A stretch of DNA of 6,635 nucleotides from Oscillospiraceae bacterium. GTDB lineage: Bacteria; Bacillota_A; Clostridia; Oscillospirales; JAAYXM01. The position numbers and the translations under genes were made by a program. This document shows positions 1 through 6,635 of this stretch, in pieces. The notes under the pieces were generated by a model. The model saw nothing but the letters and a program-made list of their open reading frames with translations, was not told the DNA's origin and did not search any database. Location of the stretch: positions 1 to 6,635 of the forward strand of contig JAFXJK010000005.1 of the NCBI GenBank assembly GCA_017532355.1, written 5' to 3'. Each line of letters opens with the position of its first letter. Positions within the stretch are counted from its first letter, which is position 1.

Positions 1-1079
1 ATTATGCGATTGTCGCGCCTGACGATCCGCTTGTTCTCGGTGCGGTAGATGCGCTTGAAGAAAAGGGTATTCCGTGCTTCGGTCCGAGAGCGAATGCGGC
101 GATTATCGAAGGAAGTAAGGTTTTTTCCAAAAACCTTATGAAGAAGTACAATATCCCAACCGCTACTTACGAAGTATTCAATAATACCGAAGATGCTCTT
201 AAGTATCTTGAAACAGCTCCTATCCCGACTGTTGTAAAGGCTGACGGCCTTGCACTCGGTAAGGGTGTTATCATCGCGATGACTCGTGAAGAAGCGATGG
301 CAGCTGTCAAGTCAATGATGGAAGACAAGGCGTTCGGTAAGAGCGGCGAGACAATTGTTATCGAAGAATTTCTCACAGGTCCGGAGGTTTCGGTGCTTGC
401 GTTTACAGACGGAAAGTGCGTTGTTCCAATGGTTTCTTCCATGGACCATAAGCGTGCAGGAGATAACGATACGGGCCTCAATACAGGCGGTATGGGAACC
501 GTTGCTCCGAATCCGTATTATACAAAGGAAATTGCAGATGTATGTATGAAGGAAATATTCCTTCCGACAATCGATGCAATGAACAAAGAGGGAAGAACCT
601 TTAAAGGTTGCCTCTATTTCGGGCTTATGCTCACGGCTGACGGTCCGAAGGTTATCGAATACAACTGTCGTTTTGGTGATCCTGAAACTCAGGTTGTTCT
701 TCCGCTTCTTGAGAGTGACTTGCTCGACATTATGCAGGCTGTCACAAACGGAACTCTCAAGGAAGAGGATGTCAAGTTCTCCGAAAAGAGCGCTTGTTGT
801 GTAATTATGGCGTCAAAGGGATATCCTGAAAGCTACGAAAAGGGCTTTGAGATGACAATTCCTGACGAAATTGCTGACAACGTTTACGTAGCGGGAGCGA
901 AGCTTTCAGAAGACAAACTTCTCACAAACGGCGGACGAGTTCTTGGTGCAACTGCGGTTGCGGACACGCTTGAAAATGCAATTTCTGCAGCGTATGAGCT
1001 TGTTTCAAAGATTAAGTTTGATAACGCTTATTTCAGACACGATATCGGAAAGAAAGCACTTGCGGCAAAGGAGAGATAA
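1..1079 (+). CDS. purD: Phosphoribosylamine-glycine ligase (GAR synthetase), 5'-truncated by window edge
   Basis: This cytosolic ATP-grasp enzyme joins glycine to 5-phosphoribosylamine with ATP to give GAR, an early step of IMP synthesis. The reading frame is open from base 3, well upstream of the first ATG at 138, and encodes 358 residues ending at TAA 1077-1079. The upstream residues (YAIVAPDDPLV, then CFGPRANAA and EGSKVFSKN) match the usual N-terminal half of PurD. Aligned from memory to the E. coli protein, about 66 residues are missing, so the full protein would be near 424 residues, normal for the family. Visible motifs, numbered in the fragment, are the ATP-grasp lysine and glycine loop (VVKADGLALGKG, K79), the signature DHKRAGDNDTG followed by NTGGMG (from D148), and the metal/ATP site EYNCRFGDPE (N221, D226, E228). 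The ATG at 138 is an internal Met, not the start. The last codons carry the purL ribosome binding site, and only 4 bases separate the genes, so they are very likely cotranscribed and possibly translationally coupled. Confidence 0.97.
   Translation, partial: YAIVAPDDPLVLGAVDALEEKGIPCFGPRANAAIIEGSKVFSKNLMKKYNIPTATYEVFNNTEDALKYLETAPIPTVVKADGLALGKGVIIAMTREEAMAAVKSMMEDKAFGKSGETIVIEEFLTGPEVSVLAFTDGKCVVPMVSSMDHKRAGDNDTGLNTGGMGTVAPNPYYTKEIADVCMKEIFLPTIDAMNKEGRTFKGCLYFGLMLTADGPKVIEYNCRFGDPETQVVLPLLESDLLDIMQAVTNGTLKEEDVKFSEKSACCVIMASKGYPESYEKGFEMTIPDEIADNVYVAGAKLSEDKLLTNGGRVLGATAVADTLENAISAAYELVSKIKFDNAYFRHDIGKKALAAKER
1067..1073 (+). promoter_or_regulatory. Ribosome binding site of purL, inside the end of purD
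   Basis: AAAGGAG lies 10 bases before the ATG at 1084 and overlaps the last sense codons of purD. It fixes the purL start. The same frame is open back to 943, but that extension overlaps purD, has no comparable Shine-Dalgarno sequence and reads as low-complexity Arg/Leu-rich protein. Termination of PurD translation four bases before the purL ATG would favour reinitiation (inference). Confidence 0.8.
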
Positions 1080-1083
1080 GACT

Positions 1084-4000
1084 ATGGTTTTTAGAGTTTT
1101 TGTAGAAAAGAAAAAAGAGCTTGCCAACGAAGCCCGTGCTCTTCTTTCTGACGTAAGAGGTCTTCTTGGTATAAAGAATCTCACCGATGTTCGTGTTATT
1201 AACCGCTATGATGCGGAAAATATCACAGAAGAGCTTTTTGAGTATGCAAAGAAGACTGTTTTTTCAGAGCCTCAGCTCGATATCGTTACTGATGACGTAA
1301 AGATTGAAAGCGGAGATAATATATTTGCTGTTGAGTTCTTGCCCGGTCAGTTTGACCAGCGTGCTGACTCTGCAGCACAGTGTATTCAGATTATTTCGCA
1401 GACCGACCGTCCGACAGTGCGTACAGCAAAGGTCTATGTTCTCTCCGGTGCGCTCACGGATGCCGAGATTGACGAAATCAAGAAGTATGTAATTAACCCG
1501 GTTGAAGCAAGGGAAGCAACTCTTAAGAAGCCGGATACTTTAAAGACAGATTATGAAATTCCGACAACCGTTGAAACAGTCGATGGTTTTATAGACCTTG
1601 ACAGAAGTGGCCTTGAGGCTTTCGTTTCAAAGTACGGTCTTGCTATGGATGCGGATGATATTGAGTTCTGTCAGGCTTATTTCAAGAAAGAGGGAAGAAA
1701 CCCGACTATTACTGAAATAAGAATGATTGACACATACTGGTCTGACCATTGCAGACATACTACGTTCCTTACAACAATCGATAATGTGTCTTTTGAAGAT
1801 AAACTCCTTGAAGATACATATAACGAATATCTTGCAGTTCGAAAGGAACTCGGCAGAACAAAGCCGATTTGCCTTATGGATCTTGCGACCGTTGCAGTTA
1901 AGTATCTCCGTGCAAATGGGGAACTCTCTCGCCTTGACGAGTCCGAAGAAATCAACGCTTGCACGGTAAAGATTGATGTTGAGGTTGACGGAAAGGTTGA
2001 GCCGTGGCTTCTCCTCTTCAAGAACGAAACACATAATCACCCGACGGAAATTGAGCCGTTCGGCGGCGCGGCTACCTGCATAGGTGGTGCAATCCGCGAT
2101 CCGCTTTCGGGCCGTTCATACGTTTACGGCGCAATGCGTGTCACTGGTGCTGCAAACCCGTTAAAGCCGGTTTCTGAGACAATCAAGGGTAAGCTTCCAC
2201 AGAGGAAGATTGTTACTACCGCAGCGGCAGGATATTCCTCATACGGTAACCAGATTGGACTTGCAACAGGTATTGTTGATGAAATCTTCCACGAAGGCTA
2301 TGCTGCAAAGCGTATGGAAATCGGAGCTGTTATCGCGGCGGCTCCGCAGGAAAATGTTCGCCGTGAAAGACCGGAGGCAGGGGATGTCGTCATTCTCCTC
2401 GGCGGTAGCACAGGCCGTGACGGTTGCGGCGGTGCAACAGGCTCTTCAAAGTCTCACACTGCAGAGTCTCTTGAAACTTGCGGTGCGGAGGTTCAGAAGG
2501 GTAATGCTCCGGAAGAGAGAAAGCTTCAGCGTCTTTTCAGAAATCCCGAGGCAAGTAAGCTCATCAAGCGTTGTAACGACTTTGGTGCAGGCGGCGTTTC
2601 TGTCGCTATCGGCGAACTCGCGGACGGCCTTGAGATTAACCTTGATGCAGTCCCGAAGAAGTACGACGGCCTTGACGGTACAGAGCTTGCTATAAGTGAG
2701 TCTCAGGAGCGTATGGCTTGCGTAGTCGAGGCTAAGGATAAGGACCGTTTCCTTGAACTTGCGGCTTCCGAGAATCTTCAGGCGTGTCCCGTTGCAGTTG
2801 TAACTGAGTCTCCGCGACTCGTTATGAACTGGAACGGCAATAAGATAGTTGATATAAGCCGTGAGTTTCTTAACTCAAACGGTGCTGAAAAGCATATCAA
2901 CGTTGAAACCGTAAAACCTGAAGCGTTTGAAAATAAAGTTTGCGGTACATTTACCGATAATTACAAGAAAATGGCAGATGACCTTAACATCTGCTCAAAA
3001 CGCGGACTTTCAGAGCGTTTTGACTCTACAATCGGTGCAGGTACGGTTCTTATGCCTTTTGGCGGCAAGAATCAGCTTACCCCGATTCAGGCTATGGTTC
3101 AGAAGGTTTCTGTTGAAAAGAAGCATACAGACACCTGTTCGTTTATGTCTTGGGGTTACAATCCGTTCCTTATGGAAAAAAGTCCGTATCACGGCGCATA
3201 TATGGCAGTCGTCGAGTCTGTATGCAAGCTTATTGCAACAGGTGCTGACTTTAATGAAGTTTATCTCACGTTCCAGGAATACTTCGAACGTGTAGGCCGT
3301 GAGCCGAAGCGCTGGGGCAAGCCGTTTGCGGCACTTCTCGGTGCATTCAAGGCACAGAAAGAGCTCAAAATAGGATCAATCGGCGGTAAGGACTCTATGA
3401 GTGGTACTTTTGAAGACCTTGATGTTCCGCCAACACTTGTTTCCTTTGCTGTCACATGCGGTAAGGTAGATGAGGTTATCTCTCCTGAATTTAAGAAGAG
3501 TGGTAGCCGAGTTGTTCTCCTTTCTGCAGAGTTTGATGAAAACGGTCTCCCGAAGACAGATTCGCTCGTCGCTTTGTTTAATAAGGTAACAAACCTTATG
3601 CGCGAGGGAAGAGTCCTTGCTTGCTATACGCCGGGTATCGGCGGTATCGCAGAAGCTGTTATGAAGATGTCCTTCGGTAATGGTTTCGGATTTGAGTTTA
3701 GCGACAAGCTTTCGCTTGATAAGCTCTTTGGTTACAGCTACGCATCGTTCGTTCTCGAAGTAACTGAGGATGTAGAAGGAGCAGAGTTTGTCGGTACAGT
3801 TACGGATAAAAAGAGCTTCACATATTGCGGAGAATCCCTCTCCTATGACGAGCTTCTCGGAATTTATGAGAATAAACTTGAGAGTGTTTACAGCTGCAAC
3901 ATTGAGGATAGAAAAACTGCTGTTAAGAACTTCGACTTTACAGCCGATAAACGTGTTGCTCCTGCGGTTTCTTGCGCAAAACCCAAGGTTCTCATTCCGG

Positions 4001-4776
4001 CATTCCCGGGAACAAACTGTGAGTACGATTCTGCAAAAGCAATGCGCGACGCAGGTGCAGAACCCGAAATTATCGTTATAAAGAACCTCACATCTGATGC
4101 AATCCGCGGAAGTGTTGAGGAGTTTGCGGAAAAACTTAAGGACGCACAGATGGTATTCATCCCCGGTGGTTTCTCCGGCGGTGATGAGCCTGACGGCAGC
4201 GGTAAGTTCATTACTGCATTCTTCAGAAACGAGGCTATAAAAGAAGGTGTCACAGACCTTTTAGAGCGCCGTGACGGTCTTATGTGCGGTATCTGCAACG
4301 GCTTCCAGGCTCTTATAAAGCTCGGTCTTGTTCCGTACGGTAAGATTATCGATACCGATGAAAACTCTCCGACACTTACGTTCAACACAATCGCACGCCA
4401 TCAGTCAAAGATTGTACGCACACGTGTCGCGTCTAACAAATCTCCGTGGCTTGCGCTCACGAATGTCGGCGATATATATAACGTTCCGATTTCACACGGT
4501 GAGGGCAGGTTCCTTGCTGACGAAAAGCTTATTTTAGAACTCGCGAAGAATGGCCAGATTGCAACACAGTATGTTGACCTTGACGGTAATGCCACAAGCG
4601 ATGTTGCATTCAACCCGAACGATTCGATGTATGCAATCGAGGGTATCACATCTCCCGACGGCAGAGTATTCGGTAAGATGGGCCACAGTGAACGTGTCGG
4701 CAACGGTCTCTATAAGAACGTTATCGGAAATTACGACATCCGTATGTTTGAGTCGGCTGTTAAATACTTCAAATAG
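1084..4776 (+). CDS. purL: Phosphoribosylformylglycinamidine synthase, single-chain form with C-terminal glutaminase
   Basis: FGAM synthase converts FGAR, glutamine and ATP to FGAM, glutamate, ADP and phosphate (fourth step of IMP synthesis, cytosolic). The product is 1230 residues from ATG 1084. Regions in order: an N-terminal PurS-like part (about 1-150); a linker (about 175-225) ending in the PurL signature YWSDHCRHTTF (W219, H222, H225); a first AIRS/PurM-like half with KNETHNHPTEIEPFGGAAT (K313, H317, H319), a glycine-rich GGSTGRDGCGGATG (from 440), FGAGG (500-504) and SESQERM (538-544); a second PurM-like half with IGGKDSMS (GGK at 767-769) and GIGGIAE (from 851); and a class I glutaminase domain (about 966-1230). 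The glutaminase keeps PGGFSGGD (1027-1034), nucleophile C1071 in GICNG, SHGEGRF (H1138) and the triad partners H1201 and E1203 in HSER. All expected catalytic residues are present. The size and motif wording fit the second single-chain clade (TIGR01857 type, Clostridia, Streptococcus, Bifidobacterium) rather than the proteobacterial one. The gene ends with two in-frame TAG codons (4774-4779). Confidence 0.98.
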   Translation: MVFRVFVEKKKELANEARALLSDVRGLLGIKNLTDVRVINRYDAENITEELFEYAKKTVFSEPQLDIVTDDVKIESGDNIFAVEFLPGQFDQRADSAAQCIQIISQTDRPTVRTAKVYVLSGALTDAEIDEIKKYVINPVEAREATLKKPDTLKTDYEIPTTVETVDGFIDLDRSGLEAFVSKYGLAMDADDIEFCQAYFKKEGRNPTITEIRMIDTYWSDHCRHTTFLTTIDNVSFEDKLLEDTYNEYLAVRKELGRTKPICLMDLATVAVKYLRANGELSRLDESEEINACTVKIDVEVDGKVEPWLLLFKNETHNHPTEIEPFGGAATCIGGAIRDPLSGRSYVYGAMRVTGAANPLKPVSETIKGKLPQRKIVTTAAAGYSSYGNQIGLATGIVDEIFHEGYAAKRMEIGAVIAAAPQENVRRERPEAGDVVILLGGSTGRDGCGGATGSSKSHTAESLETCGAEVQKGNAPEERKLQRLFRNPEASKLIKRCNDFGAGGVSVAIGELADGLEINLDAVPKKYDGLDGTELAISESQERMACVVEAKDKDRFLELAASENLQACPVAVVTESPRLVMNWNGNKIVDISREFLNSNGAEKHINVETVKPEAFENKVCGTFTDNYKKMADDLNICSKRGLSERFDSTIGAGTVLMPFGGKNQLTPIQAMVQKVSVEKKHTDTCSFMSWGYNPFLMEKSPYHGAYMAVVESVCKLIATGADFNEVYLTFQEYFERVGREPKRWGKPFAALLGAFKAQKELKIGSIGGKDSMSGTFEDLDVPPTLVSFAVTCGKVDEVISPEFKKSGSRVVLLSAEFDENGLPKTDSLVALFNKVTNLMREGRVLACYTPGIGGIAEAVMKMSFGNGFGFEFSDKLSLDKLFGYSYASFVLEVTEDVEGAEFVGTVTDKKSFTYCGESLSYDELLGIYENKLESVYSCNIEDRKTAVKNFDFTADKRVAPAVSCAKPKVLIPAFPGTNCEYDSAKAMRDAGAEPEIIVIKNLTSDAIRGSVEEFAEKLKDAQMVFIPGGFSGGDEPDGSGKFITAFFRNEAIKEGVTDLLERRDGLMCGICNGFQALIKLGLVPYGKIIDTDENSPTLTFNTIARHQSKIVRTRVASNKSPWLALTNVGDIYNVPISHGEGRFLADEKLILELAKNGQIATQYVDLDGNATSDVAFNPNDSMYAIEGITSPDGRVFGKMGHSERVGNGLYKNVIGNYDIRMFESAVKYFK

Positions 4777-4782
4777 TAGTTC

Positions 4783-4787
4783 GGAGG
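4783..4787 (+). promoter_or_regulatory. Ribosome binding site of fhs
   Basis: GGAGG sits in the 19-base purL-fhs gap, 8 bases before the ATG at 4796. It is the only good start signal nearby and supports that ATG. The gap is too short for a separate promoter plus leader, so fhs should be read from the purine operon transcript (inference). Confidence 0.85.
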
Positions 4788-4795
4788 CGTTTTAA

Positions 4796-6472
4796 ATGGG
4801 TTACAAAAGCGATATCGAGATTGCACAAAGCTGCGAAATGCGCCCGATAGGAGAAATTGCAAAGAAAGCGCATATTGATGATAAATACATCGAGCAGTAC
4901 GGCAGATATAAGGCAAAGATTGATTTGTCCCTTCTTTCTGAAAGTAAGAGAGAGGACGGAAAGCTCGTTCTTGTAACGGCGATTACACCCACTCCTGCAG
5001 GTGAGGGAAAAACTACAACAACAATCGGGCTTGCTGACGGTCTTGCAAGAATCGGCAAGGATGTTACGGTTGCTCTCCGTGAGCCGTCGCTCGGTCCAGT
5101 TTTTGGTCTCAAAGGCGGTGCGGCAGGCGGCGGTTATGCGCAGGTTGTCCCTATGGAAGATATAAACCTCCACTTCACGGGCGACTTCCATGCAATCGGC
5201 GCGGCAAACAACCTTCTTGCGGCAATGCTTGATAACCACATCCACCAGGGAAATGCGCTTCGTATCGACACAAACAGAATTACCTGGAGACGTTGTGTCG
5301 ATATGAATGACCGTGTGCTTCGTAACATTGCGTGTGGTCTTGGCGGCAAGAAAAACGGCGTTACACGCGAGGATGGCTACGATATTACGGTAGCGAGTGA
5401 AATTATGGCTGTTTTGTGCCTTGCAAGCTCCATTTCTGACCTTAAGGCACGCCTTTCGAGAATAATTGTCGGTTATAATTATGACGGAGAACCGGTTACT
5501 TGCGGTGAGCTCAATGCTGCAGGAGCGATGACGGCGCTTCTTAAAGATGCGCTTAAACCGAATCTCGTTCAGACTCTTGAGGGAACTCCTGCTTTTGTTC
5601 ACGGAGGTCCGTTTGCGAATATTGCACACGGCTGCAACTCGGTTATGGCAACTCGTCTTGCACTTAAGATGGGTGACTACACAATTACAGAAGCAGGCTT
5701 CGGCGCTGATCTTGGTGCAGAGAAGTTTCTTGATATTAAATGCCGTGTAGCAGGACTTATACCTTCTGCGGTAGTAGTTGTTGCAACGGTGCGTGCGCTT
5801 AAGATGCACGGCGGTCTTGCAAAAGACGAGCTCGGAAATGAAGATCTGAATGCTCTTGAAAAAGGAATACCGAACCTTCTTCGCCACGTTTCGAATATCA
5901 AGAACGTATATAAGCTTCCGTGTGTTGTTGCAGTAAACCGTTTCCCGACAGACACCGATAAAGAAATTGAGTTCATCATCGCAAAGTGCCGTGAACTCGG
6001 TGTAAACACAATTCTCTCTACCGTGTGGGCAGACGGTGGCCGCGGTGGAGAAGACCTTGCTCGTGAGGTCGTCCGCCTTTGTGAAGAGGAAAAGGGTGAC
6101 TTTACATTCAGTTATGAGCTGGATTGCCCGATTTCAGAGAAGATTGAAGCTGTCGTTAAAAAGGTTTACGGCGGTAGCGGAATTTCAATTCTTCCTGATG
6201 CAAGAAAGCAGATTGCAGAGCTTGAGTCTCTCGGCTTCGGAAATCTTCCGATATGCGTTGCAAAGACTCAGTACAGTTTCTCGGATGACCCGAAAAAGCT
6301 TGGTGCTCCGGAAGACTTCACGGTTACAATCAAAAATGTCAGAATTTCCGCAGGTGCAGGATTTATCGTAGTTCTCACGGGCGATATTATGACGATGCCG
6401 GGACTTCCGAAAGTTCCCGCGGCGGAGCGAATTGACGTTACAGACGATGGCAAAATCACAGGTCTTTTCTAA
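4796..6472 (+). CDS. fhs: Formate-tetrahydrofolate ligase (10-formyl-THF synthetase)
   Basis: The enzyme makes 10-formyl-THF from formate, THF and ATP through a formyl-phosphate intermediate, in the cytosol. The 558-residue product has the normal length (the well-studied Moorella enzyme is about 559) and is complete. Motifs seen: the P-loop [12 protein letters not shown] (about 64-75, with K72); R95 in [10 protein letters not shown], matching the formyl-phosphate-binding arginine near position 97 in Moorella; the family signature [11 protein letters not shown] (104-114) followed by FTGDFHAI; the second signature [12 protein letters not shown] (329-340); and W411 in TVWADGG, matching the folate-stacking tryptophan near 412. 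The C-terminus ([19 protein letters not shown]) is typical. It lies 19 bases after purL in the same direction. In this setting it would feed 10-formyl-THF to the two purine transformylases, PurN and PurH (inference from context). Nothing is missing or unusual in the protein. Confidence 0.98.
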   Translation: MGYKSDIEIAQSCEMRPIGEIAKKAHIDDKYIEQYGRYKAKIDLSLLSESKREDGKLVLVTAITPTPAGEGKTTTTIGLADGLARIGKDVTVALREPSLGPVFGLKGGAAGGGYAQVVPMEDINLHFTGDFHAIGAANNLLAAMLDNHIHQGNALRIDTNRITWRRCVDMNDRVLRNIACGLGGKKNGVTREDGYDITVASEIMAVLCLASSISDLKARLSRIIVGYNYDGEPVTCGELNAAGAMTALLKDALKPNLVQTLEGTPAFVHGGPFANIAHGCNSVMATRLALKMGDYTITEAGFGADLGAEKFLDIKCRVAGLIPSAVVVVATVRALKMHGGLAKDELGNEDLNALEKGIPNLLRHVSNIKNVYKLPCVVAVNRFPTDTDKEIEFIIAKCRELGVNTILSTVWADGGRGGEDLAREVVRLCEEEKGDFTFSYELDCPISEKIEAVVKKVYGGSGISILPDARKQIAELESLGFGNLPICVAKTQYSFSDDPKKLGAPEDFTVTIKNVRISAGAGFIVVLTGDIMTMPGLPKVPAAERIDVTDDGKITGLF

Positions 6473-6559
6473 AAACTCAAAAACGAGGAAAGCTCAAAGG
6501 CCACAGCCACATAAGGCAGTTTTGCCCCGAAAAACATCCTTTTGGCGAATTTCTTCGTT
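6473..6559. other. Non-coding 3' stretch between fhs and the terminator
   Basis: No supported gene is seen on either strand in these 87 bases. There is a tandem pair GCCACA-GCCACA (6500-6511) and a small possible hairpin GGCA-GTTT-TGCC (6515-6526). The left arm of the dyad element starts at 6525. The stretch is probably the 3' untranslated part of the operon mRNA ahead of its terminator. Confidence 0.6.
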
Positions 6560-6633
6560 AAAAAAGCGAGCTAACCGTCAGGTTATGCTCGCTTTTTTGC
6601 CTTGAACTTCATCCAAAATTAAGCCTTTCGGGG
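6525..6633. repeat. Interrupted long palindrome centred on the terminator
   Basis: The left arm reads CCCCGAAA (6525-6532), 7 bases, then TTTTGG (6540-6545). The right arm is its reverse complement: CCAAAA (6613-6618), 7 bases, then TTTCGGGG (6626-6633). A weaker third block, GAATTTC (6547-6553) against GAACTTC (6604-6610), pairs at 6 of 7 positions with a one-base slip. The terminator stem forms the core. Paired positions of the outer arms and of the lower terminator stem share one axis (coordinates sum to 13158), so this is one 109-base dyad with about 31 pairs in blocks, interrupted by symmetric loops. Two further G-U pairs (6523-6635, 6524-6634) would be possible in RNA, and the element may run past the window end. 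It could be a dispersed palindromic repeat, a decayed MITE-like element, or an extended terminator structure. No open reading frame for a transposase is present. Confidence 0.6.
6560..6598. terminator. Bidirectional intrinsic terminator at the end of the purine operon
   Basis: The left stem is AAAAAAGCGAGC plus TAACC (6560-6576), the loop is GTCA (6577-6580), and the right stem is GGTTA, one unpaired T (6586), then GCTCGCTTTTTT (6587-6598). This gives 17 pairs with a single bulge. The six T after the GC-rich part serve + strand transcripts coming from fhs. The six A before it give the same T-tract on the other strand, so it should also stop transcription from the right. It begins 87 bases after the fhs stop codon. 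Confidence 0.93.
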
Positions 6634-6635
6634 TG

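Noticed and set aside
138..1079. The ATG at 138 as the start of purD.
   Set aside because: Conserved PurD sequence is readable in frame from base 3, including the VAPDDPLV and EGSKVFSKN segments, so the gene continues upstream of the window.
943..1083. A possible N-terminal extension of PurL by 47 residues upstream of 1084.
   Set aside because: It overlaps conserved purD sequence in another frame and has unlike composition. A good ribosome binding site precedes the ATG at 1084, and the protein from there (MVFRVFVEKK) starts like other PurL proteins.
1727..2695. Several + and - strand open frames of 60-160 codons inside purL.
   Set aside because: They overlap the conserved purL frame, show Arg/Ser/Leu-rich shadow composition and have no known motifs.
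3888..4388. A 166-codon - strand open frame opposite the purL glutaminase domain.
   Set aside because: It lies wholly inside the conserved glutaminase region of purL, has no motif I recognise, and is a by-product of the purL codon bias.
4769..5887. A 372-codon open frame on the - strand opposite fhs, crossing into the end of purL.
   Set aside because: Its codons are in exact register with the fhs codons, so it stays open because fhs avoids TTA, CTA and TCA (Leu is mostly CTT/CTC). It starts with GTG and no ribosome binding site was identified for it. The protein is rich in Cys, Arg and Asn with no recognisable domain, while the + strand is a fully conserved enzyme.
6469..6537. A 22-codon - strand open frame starting at an ATG in the left arm of the palindrome.
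   Set aside because: It is very short, its AAAAGG sequence abuts the ATG with no spacing, and it ends inside fhs. It may only reflect the repeat sequence.
6599..6635. - strand frames at the right edge as the end of a protein-coding gene.
   Set aside because: Only about 8 to 18 residues are visible and two frames are possible, one of which reads through the terminator. No product can be recognised.

Overview
The window is a stretch of a de novo purine operon from what looks like a member of the Clostridia (Bacillota). All genes lie on the + strand. Three things point to this group: a single-chain PurL of about 1230 residues of the kind found in clostridia and streptococci, AGGAG/GGAGG ribosome binding sites in very short intergenic gaps, and an intrinsic hairpin/T-tract terminator. 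Base composition looks moderate (a little under 50% GC by eye) and even across the genes, with no sign of recent transfer. Genus cannot be assigned from this window.

Layout. Bases 1-1079 are the 3' part of purD (GAR synthetase); about 66 N-terminal residues lie upstream of the window. After a 4-base gap, 1084-4776 is a complete purL (FGAM synthase with its own C-terminal glutaminase domain). After a 19-base gap, 4796-6472 is a complete fhs (formate-tetrahydrofolate ligase). The last 163 bases (6473-6635) hold no convincing gene. They contain a strong bidirectional intrinsic terminator (6560-6598) set in the middle of a larger dyad-symmetric element (6525-6633).

How the genes fit together. 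PurD makes GAR from phosphoribosylamine, glycine and ATP. PurN (not in the window) formylates GAR with 10-formyl-THF. PurL converts the resulting FGAR to FGAM using glutamine and ATP. Fhs makes 10-formyl-THF from formate, THF and ATP, the cofactor used by PurN and later by PurH. The cluster therefore joins two pathway enzymes to the supply of their one-carbon donor, and the terminator marks the probable 3' end of the operon.

Novelty. The coding part is ordinary core metabolism, and no new biochemical system was found in it. The one signal the genes do not explain is the long interrupted palindrome around the terminator. Its outer arms share the same 8-base and 6-base blocks at the same 7-base spacing, and they are centred on the same axis as the terminator stem.
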